DNA of 64,000 bases from Ramlibacter lithotrophicus (GCF_012184415.1 NZ_VTOX01000002.1:620001-684000), one strand, 5' to 3'; shown: positions 10,672-20,796, numbered from the stretch's first letter. The notes: generated from the letters alone by a model not told the origin. Program-made: numbers and translations.

Positions 10672-11753
10672 TGGCGCGTGACCTGAGCCAGTTGCGGGTC
10701 GAGATCGACACGGTCGATCGCGAACTGCTCAAGCTGCTGAACCAGCGGGCGACGCTCGCCAACGAGGTCGGCGACATCAAGCGGGCCGAGGGCTCGACCG
10801 TGTTCCGCCCGGAGCGCGAAGCGCAGGTGATCAACGGACTGCAGCAGGCCAACCCGGGGCCGCTGAAGGGCCAGAACGTCGCCACCATCTGGCGCGAGAT
10901 CATGTCGGCCTGCCGCGCCCTGGAGGCGCCGCAGCGCGTCGCCTACCTGGGCCCCGCGGGCACGTTCAGCGAGCAGGCGGCGGTGCAGTTTTTCGGCTCC
11001 AGCATCGAGCACGTGCCGTGCGTCAGCCTGGACGAGGTGTTCCAGGCCGCCACGGCCGGCACGGCGGATTTCGGCGTGGTGCCGGTCGAGAACAACAGCG
11101 AAGGCGTGGTGACGCGGTCGCTCGACCTGCTGCTGCAGTCGCCCTTGCACATCATCGGCGAGACCAGCCTCCTGGTGCGGCATCACCTGCTGCGCCGCGC
11201 CGCCACGATCGACGGCGTCGAGGCCGTCCTGGCGCACCCGCAGGCGCTGGCGCAATGCCAGAACTGGCTCAACAAGCATCTGCCCGACGCCGAACGCCGG
11301 GCCGTGGCGAGCAACGCCGAAGGCGCCCGGCTGGCGGGCGAGCATCCGGACTGGGCCGCCATCGCCAGCGAGCGCGCCGGCAGCGCGTTCGGCCTGCACA
11401 TCGCGGCGCATGCAATCCAGGACGATCCGTTCAACCGCACGCGATTCGCCGTCATCTGCCTGCCGCAGGTCCTGGAGGCGCCGCAGGCGTCGGGCCGCGA
11501 CTGCGTGAGCCTGGTCGTCTCGGTGCCGAACCGCCCCGGCGCCGTGCACGACATCCTGGTGCCGCTCAAGCAGCACGGCGTGTCCATGACGCGGTTCGAA
11601 TCCCGGCCGGCCCGCTCGGGCCAGTGGGAGTACTACTTCTTCATCGACGTGGAAGGCCACCCGTCGCAGCCGCACGTGGCCGCGGCGCTGGCCGATCTGC
11701 GCTCGCTTTGCGCGTTCTACAAGGTGCTCGGCACCTATCCCGTGGCGGACTGA
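10671..11753 (+). CDS. pheA: chorismate mutase / prephenate dehydratase (P-protein)
   Basis: This bifunctional 360-residue enzyme converts chorismate to phenylpyruvate for phenylalanine synthesis. The chorismate mutase domain (residues 1-85, LRVEIDTVDRELLKLLNQRA) is followed by the dehydratase domain (from YLGPAGTFSEQAA, about residue 93, with VPVENNSEGVV) and a C-terminal ACT domain (about 275-355) with the Phe-binding ESRP sequence. No leader peptide or attenuator exists because the start overlaps the gyrA stop. It heads the pheA-tyrA-aroA/cmk run. Confidence 0.97.
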
Positions 11754-11760
11754 GAGACCC

Positions 11761-12633
11761 ATGTTCGAACAACTTGGCCTGATCGGATGCGGCCTGATGG
11801 GTGGGTCGTTCGCGCTTGCCATGAAGCGTGCGGGGCTTGTCAAGCGGGTCGTCGGCTACAGCAAGTCCCCGTCCACGACGGAGCGGGCGCGCCAGATGGG
11901 CGTCATCGACGTGGAGGCGCCGTCGGCCCTGCTCGCCGTCTCCGGGGCCGACGTCGTGCTGCTGGCGGTGCCGGTCGCGGCGACCGAGGCGACGCTCAAG
12001 GCGATCCGGCACCTGGTCACGCACAAGATGCTGATCATGGACGTGGGCTCGACCAAGCGCGACGTCGTGGACGCGGCGCGCCGCGTGCTGCGCGAGCATG
12101 CCTCCTCGTTCGTCGCCTGCCATCCGGTCGCCGGCAAGGAAGTCTCGGGCGTCGACCACGCCGACGCCGACCTCTACCACGGCAAGCAGGTGATCCTGAC
12201 CCCCACCGAGCGCACCGACGCCGAAAAGGTCCAGCGGGCGGTCCACCTCTGGGAAGCGCTGGGCAGCCACGTGCAGCAGATGACGCCGGAGGCGCACGAC
12301 GCCGCTTTCGCCGCCGTCAGCCACATGCCGCACCTGATCGCGTTCGCCCTGATGCAGTCCATCAGTTCGCAGCCGCACGGCAAGGAGTTCCTGTCGCTGG
12401 CAGGACCCGGTTTTCGCGACTTCACCCGGATCGCCGCCAGCGACGCCAAGATGTGGCGCGACATCCTCCTGGCCAACAAGCAGGAGCTGCTGGAGCAGTG
12501 CAGCGCCTTCCGGCGTTCGCTGCAGGCGATGGAGCTGATGATCGAGACTGGCAACGGCGACGGCCTCGAAGAGGTCATCGACAAGGCCAGCCAGACGCGC
12601 GCCAACTGGCGGATGGGGCCGGGCCGCAAGTGA
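11761..12633 (+). CDS. tyrA: prephenate dehydrogenase
   Basis: The 290-residue NAD-dependent enzyme oxidises prephenate to 4-hydroxyphenylpyruvate in tyrosine synthesis. GLIGCGLMGGSFALA (residues 6-20) is the nucleotide-binding loop. CHPVAGKEVSGVDHAD (about residues 120-135) carries the conserved substrate-site His. No ACT domain follows, so it is the short TyrA form. It begins 7 bp after pheA in the same operon. Confidence 0.95.
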   Translation: MFEQLGLIGCGLMGGSFALAMKRAGLVKRVVGYSKSPSTTERARQMGVIDVEAPSALLAVSGADVVLLAVPVAATEATLKAIRHLVTHKMLIMDVGSTKRDVVDAARRVLREHASSFVACHPVAGKEVSGVDHADADLYHGKQVILTPTERTDAEKVQRAVHLWEALGSHVQQMTPEAHDAAFAAVSHMPHLIAFALMQSISSQPHGKEFLSLAGPGFRDFTRIAASDAKMWRDILLANKQELLEQCSAFRRSLQAMELMIETGNGDGLEEVIDKASQTRANWRMGPGRK

Positions 12634-12671
12634 CGGGCGGCCGTCGCCGCCGGCAGCCGAAGTAACCGCCC

Positions 12672-14759
12672 ATGTACGCCATTCCATTCCTGGACATCCC
12701 GCCGCTGGACAGCGCCGGCGGGGTCGTGCAGCTTCCGGGCTCCAAGAGCATCTCCAACCGGGTCCTGCTGCTGGCCGCGCTGAGCGGCGGCACCACCCGC
12801 ATCCTCGATCTGCTCGACTCCGACGACACCCGCGTGATGCTGGATGCGCTGCGGGCGCTGGGCTGCCGAGTCGTGCACCAGGGCGCGGCCCTCGAGGTGA
12901 CTGGTTTTGCTCCTCCCCCCGCTGGGGGGAGGCTGGGAGGGGGGCACGCGGGAACACTGAGCCCCCACCCCAGCCGTCCCCCAGAGGCGGAGGGAGCAAC
13001 TCCCAAGCGGCTCTTCCTCGGCAATGCCGGCACCGCGATGCGGCCGCTCACTGCCGCGTTGGCGGTGCTGGGCGGCGATTACGAGCTCAGCGGCGTCGCC
13101 CGCATGCATGAGCGGCCGATCGGCGACCTGGTCGATGCCTTGCGCCAGCTGGGTTGCGACATCGAATACCTCGGCAACGAGGGATTTCCGCCGCTGCGTA
13201 TTGGCCGGCCCCAGCTCAAGCTCGATGCGCCCATCCAGGTGCGCGGCGACGTCTCCAGCCAGTTTCTCACGGCGCTGCTGATGGCCCTGCCCCTCGTCGC
13301 CGCTCGTGATATTCGGATCGACGTGGTCGGCGAGCTCATCTCCAAGCCCTACATCGAGATCACGCTGAACCTCCTGCAGCGCTTCGGCATCGCGGTTCGG
13401 CGGGAGGGCTGGCAGCGCTTCACCATCCCGGCGGGCAGCCGCTACCAGTCGCCCGGGGAGGTGCACGTGGAGGCGGACGCGTCCTCGGCCAGCTACTTCA
13501 TGGCGCTGGGCGCGATCGCGGCCGGCGATGGCCGCACGGTGCGCGTGGCCGGCGTCGGCGAGGACTCGATCCAGGGCGACATCCGGTTCGTGGACGCCGT
13601 CCGCATGATGGGCGCCGTCGTGCGCGGCGGTCCCAACTGGGTCGAGGTGGCGCGCGGCGCCTGGCCCTTGCGCGCGATCGACCTGGACTGCAACCACATC
13701 CCGGACGCCGCGATGACCCTCGCGGTGCTCGCGCTGTACGCCGACGGCCCCAGCACGCTGCGCAACATCGCGAGCTGGCGGGTGAAGGAAACCGACCGGC
13801 TCGCGGCGATGGCGGTCGAGCTGCGCAAGCTCGGCGCCACGGTGCACGAAGGCGCCGACTTCATCACCATCGCGCCGCCGCGGGGCTGGCGGGCGGCGAG
13901 CATCCATACCTACGACGACCACCGGGTGGCGATGTGCTTCGCCCTGGCCGCCTTCAACCACGACGGCGTCGCCGTGCGGATCGAGGACCCGGCGTGCGTC
14001 GCCAAGACATTCCCGGACTACTTCGAAGCGTTGTTCTCGGCGGTGCGTGCCGACACGCCCCACATTCCGGTGATCTGCATCGACGGGCCCACCGCCTCCG
14101 GCAAGGGGACGCTGGCCTCCCAGGTGGCGCAGCGACTGGGCTACCACTACCTCGATTCCGGGGCGCTGTACCGCATTACCGCCTTTGCCGCCCGCCGGGC
14201 GGGGCTGGAGCTGGACGTCGCCCACGAACACGCCGTCGCGAAACTGGCGCAGGCGCTGGCCATTCGCTTCGACGGCACGCAGGTGTTCCTGGACGGGGAG
14301 GACGTCAGCGAGGCCATCCGCACCGAACAGGCCGGCATGGACGCCTCCCGCGTCTCCGCCCTGCCCGCGGTCCGCACCGCGCTCGTCGCCCTGCAGCAGG
14401 GTTTCCGGCGGCTGCCTGGCCTGGTGGCGGACGGCCGCGACATGGGCACCGTGATCTTCCCCGACGCGCCGCTGAAGGTGTACCTCACGGCCAGCGCCGC
14501 CCAGCGTGCCGAACGCCGTCATAAGCAATTGATTTCAAAGGGAATTCCGGCTACAATCGACGTTCTTCGCGCGGACCTCGAGGCGCGCGACGCGAGGGAC
14601 TCCTCTCGCGCCGTGGCGCCGCTGAAGCCGGCCGAAGACGCCCTCCTGCTGGATAACTCGAGCCAGACGATCGAACAATCGGTGGCCCAGGTGCTTCGGT
14701 GGTGGGACGAGCGACAGCCCTTCGGCTCCGGCCGGGCGGCTGCGGGCGGGCAGCAGTAG
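12672..14759 (+). CDS. aroA/cmk: fused EPSP synthase / cytidylate kinase
   Basis: The 695-residue fusion joins two enzymes. Residues 1-460 are 5-enolpyruvylshikimate-3-phosphate synthase (PGSKSISNR near residue 22, [12 protein letters not shown] near 114, YNDHR-like [10 protein letters not shown] near 417). Residues from about 463 are cytidylate kinase with the P-loop [12 protein letters not shown]. The same fusion is known in Comamonadaceae. Odd point: residues 79-112, between the end of the first subdomain strand (ALEVTG) and LFLGNAG, are a Pro/Gly-rich segment encoded by a palindromic repeat (12908-12998). In E. coli AroA this linker is about 12 residues. The frame is intact and all active-site motifs are present, so the enzyme is probably functional. 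Confidence 0.96.
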   Translation: MYAIPFLDIPPLDSAGGVVQLPGSKSISNRVLLLAALSGGTTRILDLLDSDDTRVMLDALRALGCRVVHQGAALEVTGFAPPPAGGRLGGGHAGTLSPHPSRPPEAEGATPKRLFLGNAGTAMRPLTAALAVLGGDYELSGVARMHERPIGDLVDALRQLGCDIEYLGNEGFPPLRIGRPQLKLDAPIQVRGDVSSQFLTALLMALPLVAARDIRIDVVGELISKPYIEITLNLLQRFGIAVRREGWQRFTIPAGSRYQSPGEVHVEADASSASYFMALGAIAAGDGRTVRVAGVGEDSIQGDIRFVDAVRMMGAVVRGGPNWVEVARGAWPLRAIDLDCNHIPDAAMTLAVLALYADGPSTLRNIASWRVKETDRLAAMAVELRKLGATVHEGADFITIAPPRGWRAASIHTYDDHRVAMCFALAAFNHDGVAVRIEDPACVAKTFPDYFEALFSAVRADTPHIPVICIDGPTASGKGTLASQVAQRLGYHYLDSGALYRITAFAARRAGLELDVAHEHAVAKLAQALAIRFDGTQVFLDGEDVSEAIRTEQAGMDASRVSALPAVRTALVALQQGFRRLPGLVADGRDMGTVIFPDAPLKVYLTASAAQRAERRHKQLISKGIPATIDVLRADLEARDARDSSRAVAPLKPAEDALLLDNSSQTIEQSVAQVLRWWDERQPFGSGRAAAGGQQ
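12908..12998. repeat. GC-rich palindromic repeat inserted in frame in aroA
   Basis: Two 38-nt arms (12908-12945 and 12961-12998) form an imperfect inverted repeat, 30 of 38 positions paired, around a 15-nt centre. Both ends are TGCTCC / GGAGCA. The right arm matches 34 of 38 bases of a segment inside the oxoprolinase gene (23133-23170). It encodes the extra loop of AroA. Confidence 0.85.
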
Positions 14760-14932
14760 CCTCGCCCACCGGGCCCACACCGCCCCCCTCGCGCGCCAGC
14801 GCCCCGGCAGTGTGGATCGTCAACTTCAACCGCGGCGCAAGCCGCAAGCAAACCGCCGTCCCAGTCCTAGAAACAGCCGCTCGCGATATTGCATTGGCGG
14901 CTGGAAACCTGTGCGACGCGCAAGGAAACCGA

Positions 14933-16621
14933 ATGTCTGAATCTTTTGCCGACCTGTTTGAAGAATCGCTGCAGCGCGCCGAAATGCGCGCCGGCGAGGT
15001 GATTACCGCCGAAGTCGTGCGGATCGAGCACAACTTCGTCGTGGTCAACGCGGGCCTCAAGTCCGAGGCCTATGTGCCGATCGACGAGTTCAAGAACGAC
15101 AAGGGCGAAATCGAAGTCCAGGTCGGCGACTTCGTGTCGGTGGCGATCGACGCCATCGAGAACGGTTACGGCGACACCATCCTGTCGCGCGACAAGGCCA
15201 AGCGCCTCGCCTCGTGGATGGCCCTGGAAAAGGCCCTCGAGTCCGGCGAGTTCGTCACCGGCACGACCAGCGGCAAGGTCAAGGGCGGCCTGACGGTGCT
15301 GGTCAACGGCATCCGCGCCTTCCTGCCCGGCTCGCTGATCGACACGCGTCCGATCAAGGACCTGACGCCGTACGAGAACAAGACCCTGGAATTCAAGGTC
15401 ATCAAGCTCGATCGCAAGCGCAACAACGTGGTGCTGAGCCGCCGCGCCGTGGTCGAGGCGTCGATGGGCGAAGAGCGCGCCAAGCTGATGGAAACCCTGA
15501 AGGAAGGCTCCATCGTCCGCGGCGTCGTCAAGAACATCACCGAGTACGGCGCGTTCGTGGACCTCGGCGGCATCGACGGCCTGCTGCACATCACCGACAT
15601 GGCCTGGCGCCGCGTGCGCCACCCGTCCGAGGTGGTGCAGGCCGGCCAGGAGATCACGGCCAAGATCCTCAAGTTCGACACCGAGAAGAACCGCGTGTCG
15701 CTGGGCCTCAAGCAGATGGGCGACGATCCCTGGATGGGCGTCTCCCGCCGCTACCCGACCGGCACCCGGATGTTCGGCAAGGTCACGAACATCGCCGACT
15801 ACGGCGCGTTCGTCGAGCTCGAGCCCGGCATCGAAGGCCTGGTGCACGTGTCCGAGATGGACTGGACCAACAAGAACGTCGCCCCCAGCAAGATCGTCTC
15901 GCTGGGTGACGAGGTCGAGGTCATGGTCCTGGAGATCGACGAGGACAAGCGCCGCATCAGCCTGGGCATGAAGCAGTGCAAGCCGAACCCGTGGCAGGAA
16001 TTCGCGCAGAACACCAAGCGCGGCGACCGCGTCAAGGGCCCGATCAAGTCGATCACCGACTTCGGCGTGTTCGTCGGCCTGGCCGCCGGCATCGACGGCC
16101 TGGTGCACCTGTCCGACCTGTCCTGGAACGAGCCGGGCGAAGCGGCCGTGCGCAACTACAAGAAGGGCCAGGAAGTCGAGGCCGTCGTGCTGGCCGTCGA
16201 CGTCGACCGCGAGCGCATCAGCCTGGGCATCAAGCAGCTGGACCAGGATCCGTTCACGACGTTCGTGTCGATCCACGACCGCGGCTCGGCCGTGTCGGGC
16301 AAGGTCAAGACGGTGGACCCGCGTGGCGCCGAGATCGACCTGGGCCAGGACATCGTCGGCTACCTGCGCGCCAGCGAGATCTCCCGCGACCGCGTGGAAG
16401 ACGCCCGCAACGTGCTGAAGGAAGGCGACGAGGTCAATGCGGTGGTGGTCAACATCGACCGCAAGACCCGCAACATCCAGCTGTCCGTGAAGCAGAAGGA
16501 CATGCTCGACGAGCAGGGCGCGATGCAGAACCTGCAGCAGCAGTCCTCGCGCGAGCAGGCCGGCACCACCAGCCTGGGCGCGCTGCTGCGCGCCAAGCTG
16601 GACAACGCCGACAAGCAGTAA
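14933..16621 (+). CDS. rpsA: 30S ribosomal protein S1
   Basis: The 562-residue protein brings mRNA to the 30S subunit. Six S1 domains can be followed; repeated cores include [43 protein letters not shown] and [21 protein letters not shown]. The length matches the E. coli protein (557). ATG 14933 ([13 protein letters not shown]) is the family start, after the Shine-Dalgarno AAGGAAACC. A 173 bp gap after aroA/cmk leaves room for its own promoter. The position between cmk and ihfB is conserved in Proteobacteria. Confidence 0.98.
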   Translation: MSESFADLFEESLQRAEMRAGEVITAEVVRIEHNFVVVNAGLKSEAYVPIDEFKNDKGEIEVQVGDFVSVAIDAIENGYGDTILSRDKAKRLASWMALEKALESGEFVTGTTSGKVKGGLTVLVNGIRAFLPGSLIDTRPIKDLTPYENKTLEFKVIKLDRKRNNVVLSRRAVVEASMGEERAKLMETLKEGSIVRGVVKNITEYGAFVDLGGIDGLLHITDMAWRRVRHPSEVVQAGQEITAKILKFDTEKNRVSLGLKQMGDDPWMGVSRRYPTGTRMFGKVTNIADYGAFVELEPGIEGLVHVSEMDWTNKNVAPSKIVSLGDEVEVMVLEIDEDKRRISLGMKQCKPNPWQEFAQNTKRGDRVKGPIKSITDFGVFVGLAAGIDGLVHLSDLSWNEPGEAAVRNYKKGQEVEAVVLAVDVDRERISLGIKQLDQDPFTTFVSIHDRGSAVSGKVKTVDPRGAEIDLGQDIVGYLRASEISRDRVEDARNVLKEGDEVNAVVVNIDRKTRNIQLSVKQKDMLDEQGAMQNLQQQSSREQAGTTSLGALLRAKLDNADKQ

Positions 16622-16632
16622 GCGGCATGACG

Positions 16633-16687
16633 TCCCGGGCCATCGCGTCCGGGATCCATCTCGCTGCGCAGGCAGGTCCTGCGCAGC
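16633..16687 (+). other. two hairpins between rpsA and ihfB
   Basis: TCCCGG (16633-16638) pairs with CCGGGA (16649-16654). A second, perfect 10-bp stem GCTGCGCAGG (16663-16672) / CCTGCGCAGC (16678-16687) follows. There is no T-tract, so these may shield the rpsA 3' end or reduce read-through rather than act as a full terminator. Confidence 0.6.
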
Positions 16688-16758
16688 CACATGGATGAGG
16701 GCAGCGGCCGGAGTAGCTCCGGGCGTGGCCCGCCGTGGCAGCAACAACAAGAGCGCCT

Positions 16759-17064
16759 ATGACCCGCAGCGACCTCGTCGAAGAACTGGCTTCCCGCTTT
16801 GGCCAGCTGACGCACCGCGACGCCGAATACGCCGTCAAGACCATCCTCGACGCGATGAGCGACGCCCTGGTGCGCGGGCACCGCATCGAGATCCGCGGCT
16901 TCGGCAGCTTCTCGATCAACCGGCGGCCGCCGCGCATGGGCCGCAACCCGCGCTCGGGCGAAAGCGTGCACATCCCCGAAAAGCGCGTCCCGCACTTCAA
17001 GCCGGGCAAGGCGCTGCGCGAAGCGGTGGACAAGCGGACCGGCGAAATGGAAGGCAAGGCCTGA
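16759..17064 (+). CDS. ihfB: integration host factor subunit beta
   Basis: The 101-residue DNA-bending protein pairs with IhfA. It begins [11 protein letters not shown] and carries the HU/IHF signature [22 protein letters not shown], whose arm Pro intercalates into DNA. ATG 16759 matches the family start; a GTG 24 bases upstream in frame would add eight residues and is less likely. It follows rpsA as in most Proteobacteria. Confidence 0.95.
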   Translation: MTRSDLVEELASRFGQLTHRDAEYAVKTILDAMSDALVRGHRIEIRGFGSFSINRRPPRMGRNPRSGESVHIPEKRVPHFKPGKALREAVDKRTGEMEGKA

Positions 17065-17115
17065 CCCGGGACCCCCACCGGTCCGGCCCTTAGAATTCCA
17101 CGGGCGAGGAGCTCG

Positions 17116-17394
17116 ATGAAATACCTCATGTGGCTGCTCAAGGCAGCCATTTTTTTCACCCTCTTCGCATTCGCGCTGAACAACCAGCAGGATGCGACGG
17201 TGCACTTCTTCTTCGGCACGCGCTGGACCGCCCCGCTGGTGCTGGTGGTGCTGGCCGCGTTCGCGATGGGCCTGGTCATCGGCGCGCTGGGCATGGTGCC
17301 GCGCTGGCTGAAGCATCGCGCCGCGGCCAGGCGCGGGCAGCCGGCCCAGTCTTCGGTGCTCGATCCGGGCGCGTCGAGCCACCATGGACTTTGA
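17116..17394 (+). CDS. lapA: LapA-family membrane protein (DUF1049)
   Basis: The 92-residue inner-membrane protein has two hydrophobic segments (WLLKAAIFFTLFAFAL, residues 6-21, and LVLVVLAAFAMGLVIGALG, about 41-59) joined by NNQQDATVHFFFGT. This is the lipopolysaccharide assembly protein A layout. It overlaps lapB by 11 bases, and LapA/LapB act together in controlling LpxC turnover in E. coli. The cytosolic tail is basic. Confidence 0.9.
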   Translation: MKYLMWLLKAAIFFTLFAFALNNQQDATVHFFFGTRWTAPLVLVVLAAFAMGLVIGALGMVPRWLKHRAAARRGQPAQSSVLDPGASSHHGL

Positions 17395-18517
17395 CCTCAG
17401 CTGGGTGCTGTGGGGCCTGCCGATAGCCTTCGTGCTGGGCTGGGTCGCCTCGCGGCTGGACCTGCGGCAGTTGCGCATCGAGAACCGGCAGGCGCCCAAG
17501 GCGTATTTCAAGGGCCTGAACTTCCTGCTCAACGAGCAGCAGGACCAGGCCATCGACGCCTTCATCGAAGCCGTGCAGAAGGATCCGGACACGTCGGAGC
17601 TGCACTTCGCGCTGGGCAACCTCTTTCGCCGGCGCGGCGAGTACGAGCGCGCCGTGCGAGTGCACGAGCACCTGCTTTCGCGCGGTGACCTGAGCCGCGC
17701 CGAGCGCCAGCGGGCGCAGCATGGACTGGCGCTGGACTTCCTCAAGGCGGGCCTGCTCGATCGCGCCGAGGACGCGTTGCGCAAGCTCGAAGGCACGCCT
17801 TATGAAGGGCAGGCGCTGCCGGCGCTGCTGGCGATCTATGAACGCACGCGGGACTGGGTTCAGGCTTCCGAGGTCGCGCGCAAGCTCGACGCGAGCGGCC
17901 ACGGCAACTTCGCCGGGCGGCAGGCCCACTACCTGTGCGAGCAGGCAGCCGGCGCGCCACCGGGCGAGGCGGAGCGCCTGCTGCGCGAGGCGATGGAGAT
18001 CGCGCCCGAGGCGCCGCGACCCGGGCTCGAGGTGGCCGCGCTCCAGCGCCGCGCCGGCGACGAGGCGGCGGCACTGGAGAGCCTGCTGCGCGTTGCCAGG
18101 CGCGCACCGGCTGCGATGGGACTGCTCGCGCGGCCGCTGGCCGAGGCGGCGCAGGCCTGCGGCCGGCAGCGCGAGGCGCTGGAGGTGCTGGAGGCCAGCT
18201 ACGAGCAGTCACCCTCGCTCGACGTCCTGGAAGGCATCGTCCAGATGCAACGGGACGCCGACGCCGCGCGCGGCTGGTACGTCAGGCATCTCGAGCGGGA
18301 ACCGTCGCTGGTCGCGGCCACGAAGTGGCTGGCCGGTGAGAAGCTGGAACACGAGCAGTTCCATCCGCGCGTGCAGAACGCGCTGGACCATGCCACGAAG
18401 CCGTTGACGCGATATCGCTGCGCCGCGTGCGGATTCGAAGCCAAGCAGCATTTCTGGCAATGTCCCGGCTGCCAGGCCTGGGACAGTTACCCGGCGCGCC
18501 GGGTGGAAGAACTCTGA
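17384..18517 (+). CDS. lapB: lipopolysaccharide assembly protein B
   Basis: The 377-residue protein is anchored by one N-terminal membrane segment (LSWVLWGLPIAFVLGWVA). The next part is TPR repeats (AIDAFIEAVQKDPDTSELHFALGNLFRRRGEYERAVRVHEHLL), and it ends in a rubredoxin-like metal domain with two CxxC pairs (CAACGFEAKQHFWQCPGC). In E. coli LapB recruits LpxC to FtsH and so balances LPS synthesis. Its place before rfaE1-hldD fits an LPS role. Confidence 0.95.
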   Translation: MDFDLSWVLWGLPIAFVLGWVASRLDLRQLRIENRQAPKAYFKGLNFLLNEQQDQAIDAFIEAVQKDPDTSELHFALGNLFRRRGEYERAVRVHEHLLSRGDLSRAERQRAQHGLALDFLKAGLLDRAEDALRKLEGTPYEGQALPALLAIYERTRDWVQASEVARKLDASGHGNFAGRQAHYLCEQAAGAPPGEAERLLREAMEIAPEAPRPGLEVAALQRRAGDEAAALESLLRVARRAPAAMGLLARPLAEAAQACGRQREALEVLEASYEQSPSLDVLEGIVQMQRDADAARGWYVRHLEREPSLVAATKWLAGEKLEHEQFHPRVQNALDHATKPLTRYRCAACGFEAKQHFWQCPGCQAWDSYPARRVEEL

Positions 18518-18525
18518 AGACGACG

Positions 18526-19458
18526 ATGACGATACCGACCAGGCAGCAACTGGCGCGCGCCCGCGTGCTGGTGGTGGGCGACGCGATGCTGGACCGCTAC
18601 TGGCACGGGGCCGTGGACCGGATTTCCCCCGAAGCCCCGGTGCCGGTGGTGAAGGTGAACCGCGAAGAGGAGCGGATCGGCGCCGCCGCCAACGTGGCCT
18701 TCAATGTCACGACACTCGGGGCCAGGGCGAGCTTCCTGGGCGTCGTCGGCGACGACGAGCCGGGGCGCCGGCTGGAGGAACTGCTGCGCGGCACCGGCAT
18801 CGCCACCCACCTGAAGCGGGATCCGGCGCTGCGCACGACGGTGAAGCTGAGGGTGATCGGCCGCCACCAGCAGCTGCTGCGCATGGATTTCGAGAGTGAA
18901 CCGGACCACGAGGCGCTGGCCTCGCAGACGCAGGCATTCGCCCAGCTCGCGCCGGCGCACGACGCGGTGCTGTTCTCCGACTACGGCAAGGGCGGGCTCG
19001 CGCACATTCCGGCCATGATCGAGTCCGCCCGGCAGCGCGGCCAGGCCGTGCTGATCGATCCCAAGGGCGCCGACTACGCGCGCTATTCCGGCGCGACCGT
19101 GATCACGCCGAACCGGGCCGAACTGCAACAGGTGGTCGGCGCGTGGCAGGGCGAGGCCGACCTGCGCGAGCGCGCGCAGCGGCTGCGCGAGGCGCTGCGC
19201 CTGGAAGCGCTGCTGGTCACCCTGGGCGAGGACGGCATGACGCTGTTCGACGCCGGCGGCGAGGCGCACGTGCAGGCGCAGGCGCGCGAAGTGTTCGACG
19301 TCACCGGCGCCGGCGACACGGTGATCGCGACCCTGGCGACACTGGTGGCGGCGGGACTGCCGCTGCGCGCTGCCATGCCGCTGGCGAACAAGGCGGGCGG
19401 GATCGTGGTGGGCAAGTTCGGGACGGCTACCGTTTCGTACGAGGAACTGTTCGGGTAA
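18526..19458 (+). CDS. rfaE1: D-glycero-beta-D-manno-heptose-7-phosphate kinase
   Basis: The 310-residue pfkB-family sugar kinase makes heptose-1,7-bisphosphate for the LPS inner core. VVGDAMLDRYWHG (about residues 14-26) and the C-terminal anion-hole motif FDVTGAGDTVIATLA are clear. The C-terminal adenylyltransferase domain of E. coli HldE is absent, so this is the split HldA/RfaE1 form; the partner hldC/rfaE2 is not in the window. It starts 8 bp after lapB. Confidence 0.94.
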   Translation: MTIPTRQQLARARVLVVGDAMLDRYWHGAVDRISPEAPVPVVKVNREEERIGAAANVAFNVTTLGARASFLGVVGDDEPGRRLEELLRGTGIATHLKRDPALRTTVKLRVIGRHQQLLRMDFESEPDHEALASQTQAFAQLAPAHDAVLFSDYGKGGLAHIPAMIESARQRGQAVLIDPKGADYARYSGATVITPNRAELQQVVGAWQGEADLRERAQRLREALRLEALLVTLGEDGMTLFDAGGEAHVQAQAREVFDVTGAGDTVIATLATLVAAGLPLRAAMPLANKAGGIVVGKFGTATVSYEELFG

Positions 19459-19481
19459 GCCGGCAGCCAGATTCAACAGCC

Positions 19482-19588
19482 GGACGCAGAAGCCGCAAAA
19501 GAGACGCAGAGGACGCAAAAAATGCAGAAGAAAATTTTCACTGGCTGTCTTTTGCGGCTTTTGCGTAACCTCTGCGGCTTCTGCGTCC
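19482..19588. repeat. large imperfect palindrome between rfaE1 and hldD
   Basis: Two 39-nt arms (19482-19520 and 19550-19588) begin and end with the same 16-nt sequence GGACGCAGAAGCCGCA and its complement, enclosing a 29-nt A/T-rich centre. Arms differ only in the middle. It contains the motif ACGCAGAGG...GCAGAAGCCGC that occurs as dispersed repeats in this bacterial family. No gene lies inside. Confidence 0.8.
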
Positions 19589-19613
19589 TTGACTCCGAAT
19601 TCGGGAGTGCATC

Positions 19614-19688
19614 ATGAGAGTTGTAGTCACGGGTGCTGCGGGCTTTAGCTCCGACGTAACTTCGCTGCGCGAAGTTGGTCTTCGCTGA
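19614..19688 (+). pseudogene. diverged copy of the hldD start, 24 codons then stop
   Basis: ATG 19614 opens a 24-codon frame beginning [11 protein letters not shown], nearly the same as the [11 protein letters not shown] of hldD at 19706. At codon 12 it runs into a palindromic segment (AACTTCGC at 19658-19665 with GCGAAGTT at 19669-19676) and stops at 19688. It looks like a duplicated or recombined 5' fragment of an hldD-type gene. It could act as an upstream open frame. Confidence 0.6.
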
Positions 19689-19705
19689 AACCGGCTGGAG
19701 GCAAC

Positions 19706-20704
19706 ATGAGATTTGTAGTGACCGGTGCCGCCGGTTTTGTCGGCAGCAACATCGTCAAGGGGCTCAACGCCCGCGGCGTCAACGACATCATCGCCGTCGA
19801 TGACCTGACGCAGGGCGACAAGTTCCGCAACATCGCCGACCTGCGCATCGCCGACTACGTCGACGCCGGCGTGTTCTACGACCGGTTCGCCAAGGGGCAC
19901 TACGGGCCGGTGGAAGCCGTCTTCCACGAGGGCGCGTGCAGCGACACGATGGAGTCCGACGGCAAGTACATGATGCACAACAACTACACGTTGTCGTGCG
20001 AGCTGTACGCGGCCTGCCAGGGCCACGGCACCCGACTGCTGTACGCTTCGTCCGCCGCCACCTACGGCGGCTCCGCGACGTTCCGGGAGAGCCCCGAGTT
20101 CGAGCGCCCGCTCAACGTCTACGGCTACAGCAAGCTGCTGTTCGACCAGCGCATGCGCCTCGAGTGCGGAGCGCGGTTCGACCGCAACCGGCACCAGGTC
20201 GCTGGCTTCCGGTACTTCAACGTGTACGGCCCGCGCGAGCAGCACAAGGGCCGCATGGCCAGCGTCGCCTTCCACCAGTTCAACCAGTTCCGCGCGGATG
20301 GCAAGGTCAGGCTGTTCGGCGACTACGGCGGCTACGGGCCCGGCGAACAGAAGCGCGACTTCGTCTTCGTCGACGACGTGGTGGCGGTGAACCTGTGGTT
20401 CCTCGACCATCCCGGCACCTCCGGCATCTTCAACCTGGGCACCGGGCGGGCGCAGCCGTTCAACGACGTGGCCGCCGCCGTCGTCAACGCCCTGGCCCGG
20501 CCGCAGCCCCCGCTGGACGCCGCGGCCGCCGCGGCGCGCGGCCTGATCGAGTACGTCCCCTTCCCGGATGCCTTGCGCGGAAAGTACCAGTGCTACACCG
20601 AGGCCGACCTCACGGCCTTGCGGGCGGCGGGCTGCGATCACGCGTTCGCCGACGTGCAGACGGGCGTCTCCCGTTACACCGCGGCACTCTCTGCCGCCTC
20701 CTGA
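19706..20704 (+). CDS. hldD: ADP-L-glycero-D-manno-heptose 6-epimerase
   Basis: The 332-residue NADP-binding enzyme epimerises ADP-heptose, the last step before LPS core assembly. [16 protein letters not shown] (residues 4-19) is the cofactor loop. YGYSKLLFD (about residues 140-148) contains the SDR YxxxK pair, and [11 protein letters not shown] is typical of the family. GGAGG lies 6 bp before ATG 19706. A fragment resembling its own 5' end lies 92 bp upstream. Confidence 0.96.
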   Translation: MRFVVTGAAGFVGSNIVKGLNARGVNDIIAVDDLTQGDKFRNIADLRIADYVDAGVFYDRFAKGHYGPVEAVFHEGACSDTMESDGKYMMHNNYTLSCELYAACQGHGTRLLYASSAATYGGSATFRESPEFERPLNVYGYSKLLFDQRMRLECGARFDRNRHQVAGFRYFNVYGPREQHKGRMASVAFHQFNQFRADGKVRLFGDYGGYGPGEQKRDFVFVDDVVAVNLWFLDHPGTSGIFNLGTGRAQPFNDVAAAVVNALARPQPPLDAAAAAARGLIEYVPFPDALRGKYQCYTEADLTALRAAGCDHAFADVQTGVSRYTAALSAAS

Positions 20705-20796
20705 GGCGCGGCCACGGTCAACGACCGGGGCGCTGCGCCCGTTAAACGGCCACCGCCGCCGGTGCGCGCGGGTTGATCAACTCCAGGAGAAAAGCG

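Noticed and set aside
12908..12998. Frameshift or pseudogene in aroA because of the repeat
   Set aside because: The reading frame is kept across the repeat and all EPSP synthase motifs before and after it are intact.
12672..14759. Two separate genes aroA and cmk, or a sequencing error joining them
   Set aside because: The frame is continuous with a short linker, no start or Shine-Dalgarno lies at the join, and the same fusion is known in Comamonadaceae.
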